Source: Pontibacter oryzae (lineage in GTDB: Bacteria; Bacteroidota; Bacteroidia; Cytophagales; Hymenobacteraceae). From it: DNA of 64,000 nt. The notes beneath the pieces are model-generated. The model searched no databases. It was not told where the DNA came from and saw nothing but the letters and a program-made list of their open reading frames with translations. The number at the start of each line of letters is the position of its first letter. The first letter of the stretch is position 1. This document shows, piece by piece, positions 16,457-24,815 of the stretch. The stretch lies in contig NZ_QWGE01000004.1 in the NCBI RefSeq assembly GCF_003576375.1, positions 372,001 to 436,000 on the forward strand. The letters are read 5' to 3'. A program made the position numbers and the translations under genes.

Positions 16457-17246
16457 TCTCTTTCTCCTTTGGGTAACCTATTAGGTAAATAACATGCTTG
16501 CCCAACTCAGAGCCAACACGACCAGCCTGCCAAGTATAGCCTGGGGCATTTAGGTTTGCTACCATGCGTTTCAGCATCTCCGGAGGATATATGCGAAGCA
16601 GCGACACGGTACCATCCCAAATAATCCCGAGCGGAATAAGCGGAATGATATACGTGAAAAACAACCTGCTAAACTTAAAAGGGCGGATAAAAGGCGTGAT
16701 TAAAAGTATAATCACCGGGAAGACGAGCCACAGAAGCAGCAGCTCGGCCCAGGTTTTGCGTGCGCCCTCAAAAATCCCGATGGAGGCGCCCTTCTCAACA
16801 GCATCCTGAAGTATGGCCTGTGCGGTTTCCGGTGGGAAATGGTGAAAGGATGAGAATATGGTTCTTACGCCGCTTACCTGCGGCGGCACATTGGTGCAAT
16901 CCACGGGTTCAGGTATAAAGTTGATGGTGCCGTATGAGCTGTTGCTGAGATACTGGTAAGCTTCAATGTTAGGATAGAGATCGGAGAGCGTAACGTGTAC
17001 CGAGGTGCCCATGCGCTTGCTCAGCTCCAGCCGAATGGGGGCGATGCCGCCCCCTGCGCCAGAGCAAAGGTCTGTAATGTGTTGTTGCCGCGAGTGCTCC
17101 AGTAATTCCTGCAGCTGTGGCAATGCAGCCTCATAGGTGTTGAGTTTAGTAATCATGAAGCGCAGGTAGTCCTGCATGCCTTCACGGATTACATGCGGAA
17201 ACCACTTCTGGTCTTCCAGTTCAAAAAGTTGCAGGCGGAGTTTCAA
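16449..17246 (-). CDS. SAM-dependent methyltransferase with C-terminal membrane segments
   Basis: 265 residues from a TTG start; the conserved LQLFELEDQKWFP opening supports it. The SAM-binding motif is ITDLCSGAGGGIAPI (about 57-71), with an acidic residue in TLSDLYPN and a FHHFPPE post-motif. From about 170 to 220 there are two hydrophobic segments (LLLLWLVFPVIILLITPFI, LFFTYIIPLIPLGIIW), placing the active site at the membrane. Such proteins often sit beside UbiA genes. Translationally coupled to the prenyltransferase gene, so it probably methylates the same lipid or quinone. Confidence 0.85.
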   Translation of the reverse strand: MKLRLQLFELEDQKWFPHVIREGMQDYLRFMITKLNTYEAALPQLQELLEHSRQQHITDLCSGAGGGIAPIRLELSKRMGTSVHVTLSDLYPNIEAYQYLSNSSYGTINFIPEPVDCTNVPPQVSGVRTIFSSFHHFPPETAQAILQDAVEKGASIGIFEGARKTWAELLLLWLVFPVIILLITPFIRPFKFSRLFFTYIIPLIPLGIIWDGTVSLLRIYPPEMLKRMVANLNAPGYTWQAGRVGSELGKHVIYLIGYPKEKENV

Positions 17247-17313
17247 ACGTTCTTTTTTGTAAACGTACTGTACCGCCTTGCTAAAGGTTGCCCACAGCTT
17301 CTAACGTGTTAGC

Positions 17314-17820
17314 TTATTGTATGCCGTTGCTATTGGCGCCCACGCTAAAGCCATCACCGGTGTTGCTGAAAAACTGCCAGGATTCCTCCGCCGCCTGTTC
17401 GGTTGGCTCAGGCATGACCGAGATTGTGGTGCCATCACTGAAGTATAGCATCAGGCCAAATGTGCCTTGCTGCTCGGCGCGCTCCACAATCAGGTTTGGA
17501 TTATCATTTACAAGGGCCATCAGGCGCTGGTCTAAAAGGCTGGAGCCAGGCTTTTTCCAGTCCCAGACTGGGTTGGGCAAGCCTGCCTCACGCTTACGGA
17601 TATATACTTCGCTATGCTTTATAACATTGTTTGCGGGCTGCTCCAGTTGCCAGGCGCAGTTTATGGCAAGTGTTAGTTCGCCTACATCCAGCACCAAACC
17701 TTGCGGCGTAGCGTAATGCGTGTGCCCAAAATGAAAATACTGCACAGTTTCGGTGCGCGTGGTTTTGGAAAGCGGTAGCCCAATTAACCTGTCAAAAGCT
17801 TGCTGGAGTGTGTGCTGCAT
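17314..17820 (-). CDS. Conserved protein of unknown function
   Basis: 168 residues, no signal or membrane helix. Distinctive phrases are HFGHTHYATPQGLVLDVGEL, which describes a beta-sheet with two histidines, and SEVYIRKREAGLPNPVWDWK. Reads as a small alpha/beta cytoplasmic protein, perhaps binding a ligand. Lies 67 bases before the methyltransferase gene in the same direction and divergent from PBP1A. I do not recognise the family. Confidence 0.65.
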   Translation of the reverse strand: MQHTLQQAFDRLIGLPLSKTTRTETVQYFHFGHTHYATPQGLVLDVGELTLAINCAWQLEQPANNVIKHSEVYIRKREAGLPNPVWDWKKPGSSLLDQRLMALVNDNPNLIVERAEQQGTFGLMLYFSDGTTISVMPEPTEQAAEESWQFFSNTGDGFSVGANSNGIQ

Positions 17821-17948
17821 GGCCTGAAAGTATGTTTAAGATAGCATCTGGGGCAAATATACTTAGCCTATGCCTAAGTATGCCAGTTTAGGCACAGCTT
17901 CTGGCTAAGTTTTGTATCCGATAATCCTTAGATATCGTGTACAAAAAG

Positions 17949-17956
17949 TATCTTTG
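17949..17956 (+). promoter_or_regulatory. -7-like element for PBP1A
   Basis: TATCTTTG, matching TAnnTTTG, 61 bases before the ATG at 18017. A -33 TTG at normal spacing is absent; TTAG at 17928 is the closest. Confidence 0.5.
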
Positions 17957-18016
17957 CAGTCGTTTTGATTGAAGTGTGAAAGGGAATTTTACGAGGTAAT
18001 CCTCTGTTTGTTAGCA

Positions 18017-20347
18017 ATGCCGAAGGAGCAAGAGAAAGTACAAGAACCTAAAATATCAGCATTCAGGAAGGTAGTAAGCTTTGTCTGGAAAGTGTTTTTC
18101 CTGGGCTTTGCCGTGGTATTGCTGTACCTGCTGAGCGTAGAGTATAACCTGTTATACTTATTTGGCGCCTCGCCAAGCCTTGACAAGCTGGAAAACCCGC
18201 GCTCCGACCAAGCCTCGGAGCTTTACACTGCCGATGGCAAACTGATCGGGAAATACTTCCGGGAGAACCGTAGCCCTATCAGCTACAGTAAAATGTCGCC
18301 GCAGCTCATACAGGCTTTGGTTGCCACCGAGGATGTACGCTTTTACGAGCATTCCGGCATCGACCCACAGGCGATTATGTCTGCAGTGTATGGCAGCTTT
18401 AAGGGCGATGCCCGCGGCGCCAGTACCATTACGCAGCAGCTGGCCAAAAACCTCTACAAAACCAGAACCAACGACTCGAAAGGCGTGCTGGGCCATGTGC
18501 CGGGCCTCAACATCGTTATCTCTAAAACCAAGGAGTGGTTAACGGCTATTAAATTGGAGCAACGTTATACCAAAGAGGAAATACTGGCCATGTACCTTAA
18601 TACGGTGGATTTTGGATCAAACTCCTTCGGTATAAAAGTGGCCTCCAACACCTTTTTCAATACATCGCCGGATAGCCTGAAAGTTGAGCAGGCCGCTATT
18701 CTGATAGGCTTGCTGAAAGCGCCAACATACTACAGTCCACGCTTTAACCCTAAAAACGCCATGCGCCGCCGCAACACGGTGCTGGGACAGATGGCTAAGT
18801 ATGGCTACTTGACCAAAACCGATGCCGACTCGCTGAGCCAATTGCCACTAGTGTTGGATTACAGCGTAGAGAACCATTACGATGGCCCTGCCACCTACTT
18901 CCGGGGAGCCGTGGCCGATTACCTTCAGGAGTGGTGCAAAGAGAACGGCTACGACCTTTACCGCGACGGCCTCAAAATTTATACTACCATCGACTCTAGG
19001 ATACAGGCGCACGCTGAGGCGGCCATGGAAGAGCACATGCGCTCGCTGCAGCGCCGCTTCGATAACCATTGGAAAGGCCGCAACCCCTGGGTAGATGAGA
19101 AGGATCAAGAAATTCCGGGCTTCATTGAGGAAACCATTAAGCGCACTGCTTACTACCATCGCCTGAAAGAGAAGTATGGCAACGATGTAGCCGCCATAAA
19201 CCGAGAGTTGAACAGGCCGCGCGAGATGAAGGTGTTTACCTGGGAGAACGACTCGCTGGAGAAAACCGTGACGATGAGCCCCCTAGACTCGCTGGCGTAT
19301 TACAAGCATTTCCTGCACGGCGGCATGATGACCATGGACCCGTTTACCGGGCATATTAAGGCTTGGGTAGGCGGCATCAACTTTAAATACTTTAAGTATG
19401 ACCACGTAAAGCAGGCACGCCGGCAGCCGGGTTCCACGTTTAAGCCCTTTGTGTATGTTGCGGCCATTGATAACGGTTACGCACCCTGCGACAAGATCGT
19501 GGACAAGCGCATCACTATAAACTATGTGGAGAAAGGCGAGAAGAAGGATTGGTCACCGACCAACGCGGATTGGGAGTATACGGGCGCCCCAATGACCCTG
19601 CGCCGTGCCATGGGTAAATCCGTTAATTCTGTTACCGCGCAGCTCACCGAAAAAGTTGGCTGGGAAACGGTCGTAAAGTATGCCCACAAGCTTGGCATTA
19701 CCAGCCCGCTGCAGGCGGTGCCGTCTATCGGCCTTGGGCCAAGCGATGTTTCAGTGTATGAGATGGTAGGGGCATACAGCACATTTCCGAACCATGGCTT
19801 CCATACGGAGCCGATGTTTATTACCCGCATCGAGGACCGAAACGGCAACTTAGTGCATCAGTTTACCCCAAAACAGAAAAAGGCCCTGAGCGAAGAAACC
19901 GCTTTCCTGATGATGCACATGCTGAAAGGCGGCATGGAAGAACCCGGTGGTACCTCGCAGGCGCTGTGGGAATATGACCTTTGGAAGCAAGGCAATGAGA
20001 TTGGCGGCAAGACAGGAACTACCTCTAACCATTCGGATGGCTGGTACATGGGCGTAACCAAAGATTTAGTGACAGGCGTTTGGGTTGGTGGCGAAGACCG
20101 AAGTATACATTTCCGGACGTCGCAGCTCGGAGAGGGCTCTAAAACCGCTTTGCCTATCTATGGCTTGTTTATGGAGCGGATTTACGAAGACCAAGCGCTT
20201 GGCTATACATTAGGCCGTTTCCCGAAGCCAACAGTAGATATCAACAAGAAGTATAACTGCACCACCGTGCTGCCAAGGCAAACCGTCCCAGATTCTGCTG
20301 CTGTGGATTCGGTGCTGGAACTGCTCAATATCGGGAATGTGCTCTAA
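18017..20347 (+). CDS. Penicillin-binding protein 1A (transglycosylase/transpeptidase)
   Basis: Bifunctional class A PBP that polymerises lipid II glycan and cross-links the peptides. 776 residues from the ATG at 18017 (MPKEQEKVQEP). One transmembrane anchor at about 21-42. The GT51 domain has ATEDVRFYEHSGID (catalytic Glu about 105) and GASTITQQLAKNLY (about 134-147). The transpeptidase has SxxK in QPGSTFKP (Ser about 473), SxN as SVN (about 535) and KTGT (about 665-668). All catalytic motifs are intact. Monocistronic, closed by a strong terminator. Confidence 0.96.
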   Translation: MPKEQEKVQEPKISAFRKVVSFVWKVFFLGFAVVLLYLLSVEYNLLYLFGASPSLDKLENPRSDQASELYTADGKLIGKYFRENRSPISYSKMSPQLIQALVATEDVRFYEHSGIDPQAIMSAVYGSFKGDARGASTITQQLAKNLYKTRTNDSKGVLGHVPGLNIVISKTKEWLTAIKLEQRYTKEEILAMYLNTVDFGSNSFGIKVASNTFFNTSPDSLKVEQAAILIGLLKAPTYYSPRFNPKNAMRRRNTVLGQMAKYGYLTKTDADSLSQLPLVLDYSVENHYDGPATYFRGAVADYLQEWCKENGYDLYRDGLKIYTTIDSRIQAHAEAAMEEHMRSLQRRFDNHWKGRNPWVDEKDQEIPGFIEETIKRTAYYHRLKEKYGNDVAAINRELNRPREMKVFTWENDSLEKTVTMSPLDSLAYYKHFLHGGMMTMDPFTGHIKAWVGGINFKYFKYDHVKQARRQPGSTFKPFVYVAAIDNGYAPCDKIVDKRITINYVEKGEKKDWSPTNADWEYTGAPMTLRRAMGKSVNSVTAQLTEKVGWETVVKYAHKLGITSPLQAVPSIGLGPSDVSVYEMVGAYSTFPNHGFHTEPMFITRIEDRNGNLVHQFTPKQKKALSEETAFLMMHMLKGGMEEPGGTSQALWEYDLWKQGNEIGGKTGTTSNHSDGWYMGVTKDLVTGVWVGGEDRSIHFRTSQLGEGSKTALPIYGLFMERIYEDQALGYTLGRFPKPTVDINKKYNCTTVLPRQTVPDSAAVDSVLELLNIGNVL

Positions 20348-20361
20348 ATGAAATTATGCCT

Positions 20362-20404
20362 AAAAGCGAAGGGCCAGCTATACTTTAGCTGGCCCTTTGC
20401 TTTT
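20362..20404. terminator. Bidirectional terminator
   Basis: AAAAGCGAAGGGCCAGCT and AGCTGGCCCTTTGCTTTT pair along 18 bases with a single G-T. The loop carries a TATACTT copy, and another overlaps the right edge. Lies between convergent PBP1A and the epimerase gene. Confidence 0.88.
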
Positions 20405-20417
20405 ATACTTTGGGAGA

Positions 20418-21335
20418 TTAATCTTTTTCCTCTTCGTAAAAAGATTCCAGTGCCTCCTCCAAATGGTTGTACTCGAAGGTAAAGCCAGTGTGCAGTACCT
20501 TATTGGCGCTAACGCGCTGGCTAGCTAGCACCACCTCACTCATCTCACCCATCATCAGGTTAATGGCAAAGGCTGGCACCTTAGGCAGCACAAGCGGCTT
20601 CTTCATGGCTTCGGCCAGTTCCTTGGTAAACTCCTTGTTTGTAACCGGATGTGGCGCCACGGCGTTGTAAACACCCTCAAACTGGGTTTCTTCTATGGCC
20701 CGGATAAACAGGCTGCACATATCATCAATATGAATCCAGGACATGTACTGCTTGCCTGAGCCCAGCGGGGCGCCTGCCATCATCTTAACGGGGCGCGCCA
20801 TCTGTGGCAAAGCGCCTCCTTTTATACTTAGCACAATGCCAAGCCTGAAAATAACGGTACGCAGGTGTAGGTCGCGCATTTGCCAGGCGGCAGCCTCCCA
20901 TGCCTTGCATACTTCAGCTAGAAAATCATCGGCGTAGGTGCTTTCTTCAGACATAAGCTGGTCGCCGGAGTCGCCGTAAATGCCAATGGCTGATGCAGAG
21001 ATAAAGCCTTTTACATGGTGCTCGGCGTTGCTTAGCGCCTTATGCAACAGGTTTACGCTTTCGGTGCGGCTCTGCAGGATCTCTTTTTTGCGCTCCTCGC
21101 TCCATTTCTCGCTGGCCACACTGGCTCCTGCCAGGTTAATGATGTAGTCGGCGTAGGTAACGGCGCTCTCATCTATATAGCCTGCTTCAACATCCCATCG
21201 AAAAGTCTTGTAAGTAGATACTTTCTCTGGGTTGCGGCTAAGGTGCGCCACTTCGTAGCCCTGGTCTATCAGCATTTCCGATAAACGCATTCCTACTAAA
21301 CCTGAACCTCCTGTAATTAATATCTTACCTGGCAT
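20418..21335 (-). CDS. SDR39U1/TIGR01777-family NAD(P)-binding epimerase
   Basis: 305-residue atypical short-chain dehydrogenase. The dinucleotide motif ITGGSGLVG is at 7-15, followed by the Arg of LSRNPEK. The family signature NLAGASVASEKWSEERK is near 69-85, with SASAIGIYGDSGD (catalytic-like Tyr) near 113-125. The YMSWIHIDDMCSLF block and an ending domain (GEMSEVVLASQRVSANK) are typical. The biological substrate of this family is not established; it is related to cell division inhibitor SulA-like annotation, which is historical. Single gene. Confidence 0.92.
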   Translation of the reverse strand: MPGKILITGGSGLVGMRLSEMLIDQGYEVAHLSRNPEKVSTYKTFRWDVEAGYIDESAVTYADYIINLAGASVASEKWSEERKKEILQSRTESVNLLHKALSNAEHHVKGFISASAIGIYGDSGDQLMSEESTYADDFLAEVCKAWEAAAWQMRDLHLRTVIFRLGIVLSIKGGALPQMARPVKMMAGAPLGSGKQYMSWIHIDDMCSLFIRAIEETQFEGVYNAVAPHPVTNKEFTKELAEAMKKPLVLPKVPAFAINLMMGEMSEVVLASQRVSANKVLHTGFTFEYNHLEEALESFYEEEKD

Positions 21336-21455
21336 AGAATCTTAAGCATTTTTGCGCTGGAGTTATCCTATACGCAACTTATGTATATTTAAGTTTTTTA
21401 ATGTAGCTTAGGAGTAAACAGAGCAGGATTTTAGGGTAGCTGGCCTGTGCTTGGC

Positions 21456-22124
21456 TTAACGTTTGCCGCCGCGTACGTGGCCCAAAAACTCGGCACGGTA
21501 CTGCTCTTGCTCAAACAAGCCAGAGTACTCGGCGGTTACCGTGCTGCTGCTCACATCGTTCACGCCACGGCTCATTACACACAGGTGGTCGGCTTCAATC
21601 AGTACGGCCACGTTCTCGGTTTGCAATGCCTGCTTTAGCTCGTTGGCTATTTGCATGGTAAGGCGCTCCTGCACCTGCGGGCGGCGGGCATAGTAGTGCA
21701 CCAAACGGTTAAGCTTGGACAGGCCAATTACATGCTCGTTCGGGATGTAGGCTACGTGCGCCTTGCCAATAATTGGCACAAAATGATGCTCGCAGGAAGA
21801 GTACACGGTAATATCGCGCTCCACCAGCATTTTGTGATATTTATACTTATTCTCGAAGCGGCGCGCCACCGGCTTGTTATCCGGGTGCAGGCCATGGAAG
21901 ATTTCCTTCACATACATTTTAGCCACGCGGTGCGGCGTACCTTTCAGGCTGTCGTCTGTCAGGTCCAGGCCAAGCGTATGCATGATCTCGCGGAAGTGCC
22001 CCTCGATAATCTTAATTTTCTCGTCATCAGAGAGGTCAAAGGCGTCAGCCCGCAACGGTGTCTCCAAAGAGCTCATGATGTGGTCGTCCATTGCCTCCTC
22101 TTTCTCCAGGTCGTGGTTATCCAT
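21456..22124 (-). CDS. folE: GTP cyclohydrolase I
   Basis: Converts GTP to 7,8-dihydroneopterin triphosphate, the entry step to folate, tetrahydrobiopterin and queuosine. 222 residues from the ATG at 22124. The zinc site is complete: SSCEHHFVPIIGKAHVAYIP provides Cys and two His, and LCVMSRGV provides the second Cys. The N-terminal 40 residues are an extra acidic tail (NHDLEKEEAMDDHI). Overlaps the preceding PTPS/QueD-type gene by 8 bases, so the two enzymes are made together and act in consecutive steps. Confidence 0.96.
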   Translation of the reverse strand: MDNHDLEKEEAMDDHIMSSLETPLRADAFDLSDDEKIKIIEGHFREIMHTLGLDLTDDSLKGTPHRVAKMYVKEIFHGLHPDNKPVARRFENKYKYHKMLVERDITVYSSCEHHFVPIIGKAHVAYIPNEHVIGLSKLNRLVHYYARRPQVQERLTMQIANELKQALQTENVAVLIEADHLCVMSRGVNDVSSSTVTAEYSGLFEQEQYRAEFLGHVRGGKR

Positions 22125-22524
22125 TATATTCCACAAAGTTTCTTTCTGTCTCATACAGGGTAATAGCCAGCTCGTAGTCAGGGCTGATTTTTTCTCGGAG
22201 CTTGTTCCAGATTACTACTGCAATATTTTCTGCGGTAGGGTTCAGGTTCTTAAACTCTTCAACATCCAGGTTCAGGTTTTTATGATCAAATCTATTGATG
22301 ACCTCTTCCTTTACTAGGGTACTCAGCTTCTTCATGTCATACACATAGCCTGTTTCAGGATCTACCGACCCTTTCAGCTTTACGGTTAGCTCATAGTTAT
22401 GCCCATGGTAATTTGGGTTATTGCATAAGCCAAACACCGTGGTGTTTTCCTCTTCCGTCCAGGCTGGGTTGTGAAGTCTGTGTGCGGCGTTAAAGTGTTC
22501 CTTTCGGCAAACGGTTACTTTCAT
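22117..22524 (-). CDS. 6-pyruvoyltetrahydropterin synthase / QueD family enzyme
   Basis: 135 residues. The zinc ligands are His in NAAHRLH and the HGH of CNNPNYHGHNYEL; the catalytic Cys is in the same block. The spacing CNNPNxHGH, then DHKNLNLDV, TAENIAVVIWNKL and a terminal LYETERNFVEY, resembles animal 6-pyruvoyltetrahydropterin synthase more than E. coli QueD. Either product is possible: 6-pyruvoyl-tetrahydropterin, or 6-carboxytetrahydropterin for queuosine. First gene of a two-gene unit with folE. Confidence 0.9.
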   Translation of the reverse strand: MKVTVCRKEHFNAAHRLHNPAWTEEENTTVFGLCNNPNYHGHNYELTVKLKGSVDPETGYVYDMKKLSTLVKEEVINRFDHKNLNLDVEEFKNLNPTAENIAVVIWNKLREKISPDYELAITLYETERNFVEYNG

Positions 22525-22736
22525 AGTGTGTTTAACAACTATTATGGTGTCAATGTTTGGCGCCAGGTATGACCACCTTCTGACTGCGGGTGCTATAAGC
22601 TGACAAAGTTAGTGCAGTCAACCCGAATCCCAAACCAAAACAAGGCTAAATTAATTCGTTTGGCTTCGGTCTTTCTCATCCGTATTCTGTAATTTCGTAT
22701 TCAGAAGTAAACATAGTACAATAAATTAAGTGCCAC

Positions 22737-23438
22737 ATGAGAGGATTTATACTTGCGGTTTTGTTGATGATGACTGGTATCTGCCATGCGCAATCGGTTC
22801 AGGTGAAGGAGGTAGACCAGGAAGTAAATGGCGTTAAAAGGCGGGGGCAGCAGCTTTCGGTGCAGCTGGATACTAAAACGGTAGAGAAAACATGGAAGGA
22901 TTACCTAGGGCAGAAGGCCGGCCGGGTGAAGAGTAGCAAAGGTGTGCTGTCTGTAGAAAATGCAGTAATCGATACAATTTCTGATGCGCCTATACAGGTG
23001 CTCTCCACCGTCAGCAGCGATGCCATGGGCAGCAACGTATGGTGGAGCCTAGACATGGGCACGGCCTACGTTAACAAAACAGGAACTCCAGAGGCCTATA
23101 CCGCAGCGGAGAACTTCCTGCGTGGCTTTGCGAAAAAGCTTTACCGCGATGATGTATTCCGGCAGATTAATGCTGCTGAGGATGTACTGGCAGCCACCAA
23201 GGCCGAGCAAGACCGCGTGGTAAAAGAAGCAAATAGCATACAACTAAGTATAGAAAAGAATAAGCAGCGCCGGCAAGAGCTGGAAGCCGAGTTAGTACAA
23301 AACGCCGACGAGCTGAAGCAGCTTGAGCAAAACGTGCAACTAAATCTGCAAAAGCAGGAGCTAAGCCGCCAGCGGGTGCAAGACATGGAAAAGGCCGTTG
23401 ATGCCGTGCGTGCCAAATTACTGGAAGTAACGCGTTAG
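22737..23438 (+). CDS. Secreted coiled-coil protein, unknown
   Basis: 233 residues. Signal peptide MRGFILAVLLMMTGICHA, then a beta-rich domain of about 110 residues containing TWKDYLGQKAGRVKSSKGV and VWWSLDMGTAYVN. From about 140 to 230 a continuous coiled coil is rich in Glu, Gln and Lys (KQRRQELEAELVQNADELKQ). The domain-plus-coil layout suggests a periplasmic structural or adaptor protein, but I know no named family. ATG start; ends 22 bases before a 28-base-arm terminator. Confidence 0.78.
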   Translation: MRGFILAVLLMMTGICHAQSVQVKEVDQEVNGVKRRGQQLSVQLDTKTVEKTWKDYLGQKAGRVKSSKGVLSVENAVIDTISDAPIQVLSTVSSDAMGSNVWWSLDMGTAYVNKTGTPEAYTAAENFLRGFAKKLYRDDVFRQINAAEDVLAATKAEQDRVVKEANSIQLSIEKNKQRRQELEAELVQNADELKQLEQNVQLNLQKQELSRQRVQDMEKAVDAVRAKLLEVTR

Positions 23439-23460
23439 GCAGCAGAATTTATACTTGGTG

Positions 23461-23521
23461 AACAAGAGAAAAGGGCTGGTTTATACTTCCATAAAGTATA
23501 AACCAGCCCTTTTCTCTTGTT
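23461..23521. terminator. Long bidirectional terminator
   Basis: Arms of 28 bases (23461-23488 and 23494-23521) are perfectly complementary around a 5-base loop. The arms begin AACAAGAGAAAAGGGCTGG and end at the loop with TATACTT, so the motif occurs on both sides of the loop. It separates convergent genes. Confidence 0.9.
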
Positions 23522-23556
23522 ATGAGTGGTAAGCTACTGCTATAGACCTGCTGTGC

Positions 23557-24141
23557 CTACAGCTTCATCCAGCGCTGAATTTCTTTCTCCGCAAACTTCT
23601 CATCGCGCCAGCCTACAAAGCGTGTTCCGGCAGATTTATTATAGTTTGAAAACCAGATCTGAAGTATGGCCTTTGCCCCCGGGTATTCCGTGCTGAAGCT
23701 CTTATAGTTTGTAGCCTGTATTTGCCTTTCGCTTGGGCGCGCAGGCACTGCCACTACAATATGACGCAATTCCCCTTTGTTTTCCAATTGCATCAGGCCA
23801 ATGGCAATTACCTCCATTTGCGTGCCCGACTCCTGGCGTTCCGAGAGCACTATTATTTCCAGGCCTTTTCCGCTTTTATCTATCTCCGTGGATGGTATAA
23901 AGCCGAAGTTGGCGGGGTAGGGCAGGAAGCTTACCTCGCGTTGCTTACCGGCATCCTGGTCAACTATAAACTCTTGTTGTTCTAAGTCATAGATAAGCTT
24001 GTGGGCATTACCAGCAGGCGTTTCGATTACGGCCTGTAGCTGCTTGTTGCCTGTGTAGGTTGGTAAGTTTGCATAGTCGGTTTTGCAGGCTGACAATAGA
24101 AGGATAAAAGCCGAAAGCAGGAGAAATGTGTAGCCTTTCAT
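23557..24141 (-). CDS. Lipoprotein homologous to inorganic pyrophosphatase, metal site lost
   Basis: 194 residues from the ATG at 24141, with lipobox LLSAC (Cys19). The mature part follows family I inorganic pyrophosphatase throughout: AVIETPAGNAHK (37-48), YPANFGFIPST (75-85), IIVL (96-99), VAVP (130-133) and a terminal GW-x-AEKEI helix. The metal-binding DGDPxD cluster is replaced by KSGKGLE (89-95), the later acidic pair is ENKGEL, and the Arg of VDRF is Gln. Ancestral Glu40 and Lys48 remain. So the fold is kept but two-metal catalysis is unlikely. Location is the periplasmic face of a membrane. Perhaps a binding or structural protein; no operon partner. Confidence 0.8.
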   Translation of the reverse strand: MKGYTFLLLSAFILLLSACKTDYANLPTYTGNKQLQAVIETPAGNAHKLIYDLEQQEFIVDQDAGKQREVSFLPYPANFGFIPSTEIDKSGKGLEIIVLSERQESGTQMEVIAIGLMQLENKGELRHIVVAVPARPSERQIQATNYKSFSTEYPGAKAILQIWFSNYNKSAGTRFVGWRDEKFAEKEIQRWMKL

Positions 24142-24226
24142 GGGGGTAGATTTATACTTTGGCCACAAAGGTAAGCAGATCTGCGTGATAAAGTATAAAG
24201 GGCTTTACCGGAAGCATGGGCAATAA

Positions 24227-24255
24227 AAAAGGAGCCGAGGGAATCGGCTCCTTTT
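24227..24255 (-). terminator. rplS operon terminator
   Basis: AAAAGGAGCCGA (24227-24238) pairs with TCGGCTCCTTTT (24244-24255), with an A-run on the plus strand giving a T-tract on the minus strand. It lies 38 bases after rplS. Confidence 0.85.
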
Positions 24256-24292
24256 CACAATAATTATGGAAAACTTATGAAAACAGGTATTC

Positions 24293-24646
24293 TTATCGTC
24301 TTTCCTTGATACGAGCAGCCTTGCCCTGAAGTCCTCTCAGGTAGTACAGTCTTGCTCTTCTTACTTTACCTCTTCTGATCAGCTCGATCTTCTCGATAGA
24401 TGGAGACAGAAGTGGGAAGATACGCTCTAAGCCAATCTGGTTAGATACTTTTCTTACTGTGAACGTCTCACCGTTTGTGTTCACGTTTTTACGCTGAATC
24501 ACAACGCCTTGGAATTGCTGAACACGCTCTTTGTTACCCTCGCGGATTTTAACGTGTACGTTTACAGTATCACCCGCTTGAAAAGCTGGGAATGAGGCGC
24601 GCTTGTCAGTATATTCCTGCTCTATGAATTTAATTAGTTCGCTCAT
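24293..24646 (-). CDS. rplS: 50S ribosomal protein L19
   Basis: 117 residues, normal length. Contains the L19 blocks [48 protein letters not shown] and [19 protein letters not shown]. Structural protein of the large subunit at the 30S interface. Last gene of the rpsP-rimM-trmD-rplS set. It has its own -7 box in the 170-base gap after trmD, so it can be transcribed independently. Confidence 0.98.
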   Translation of the reverse strand: MSELIKFIEQEYTDKRASFPAFQAGDTVNVHVKIREGNKERVQQFQGVVIQRKNVNTNGETFTVRKVSNQIGLERIFPLLSPSIEKIELIRRGKVRRARLYYLRGLQGKAARIKERR

Positions 24647-24690
24647 GATGGCTATGTTCTCTTAAAGTATCTTCTTCAAAATTCGGACTG

Positions 24691-24698
24691 CAAAGATA
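24691..24698 (-). promoter_or_regulatory. -7-like element for rplS
   Basis: Minus-strand TATCTTTG, 45 bases before the rplS ATG, is a perfect TAnnTTTG. It implies a short leader of about 38 bases. No obvious -33 TTG. Confidence 0.55.
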
Positions 24699-24751
24699 TG
24701 TAAATATTTATTACATAAGAACATTTGCAGAAAAAAAATGTAATTTCTGGC

Positions 24752-24779
24752 GGCTATCTTCTAAATAAAGCGGATAGCC
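24752..24779 (-). terminator. Possible trmD terminator
   Basis: GGCTATC (24752-24758) and GATAGCC (24773-24779) form a 7-base stem. On the minus strand an 8-base T-run begins about 13 bases later, too far for a strong terminator. It may let part of the transcription pass into rplS. Confidence 0.4.
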
Positions 24780-24815
24780 TAAGTATTTTCTGTTTAACCG
24801 TTTAGGTTTAGATTC

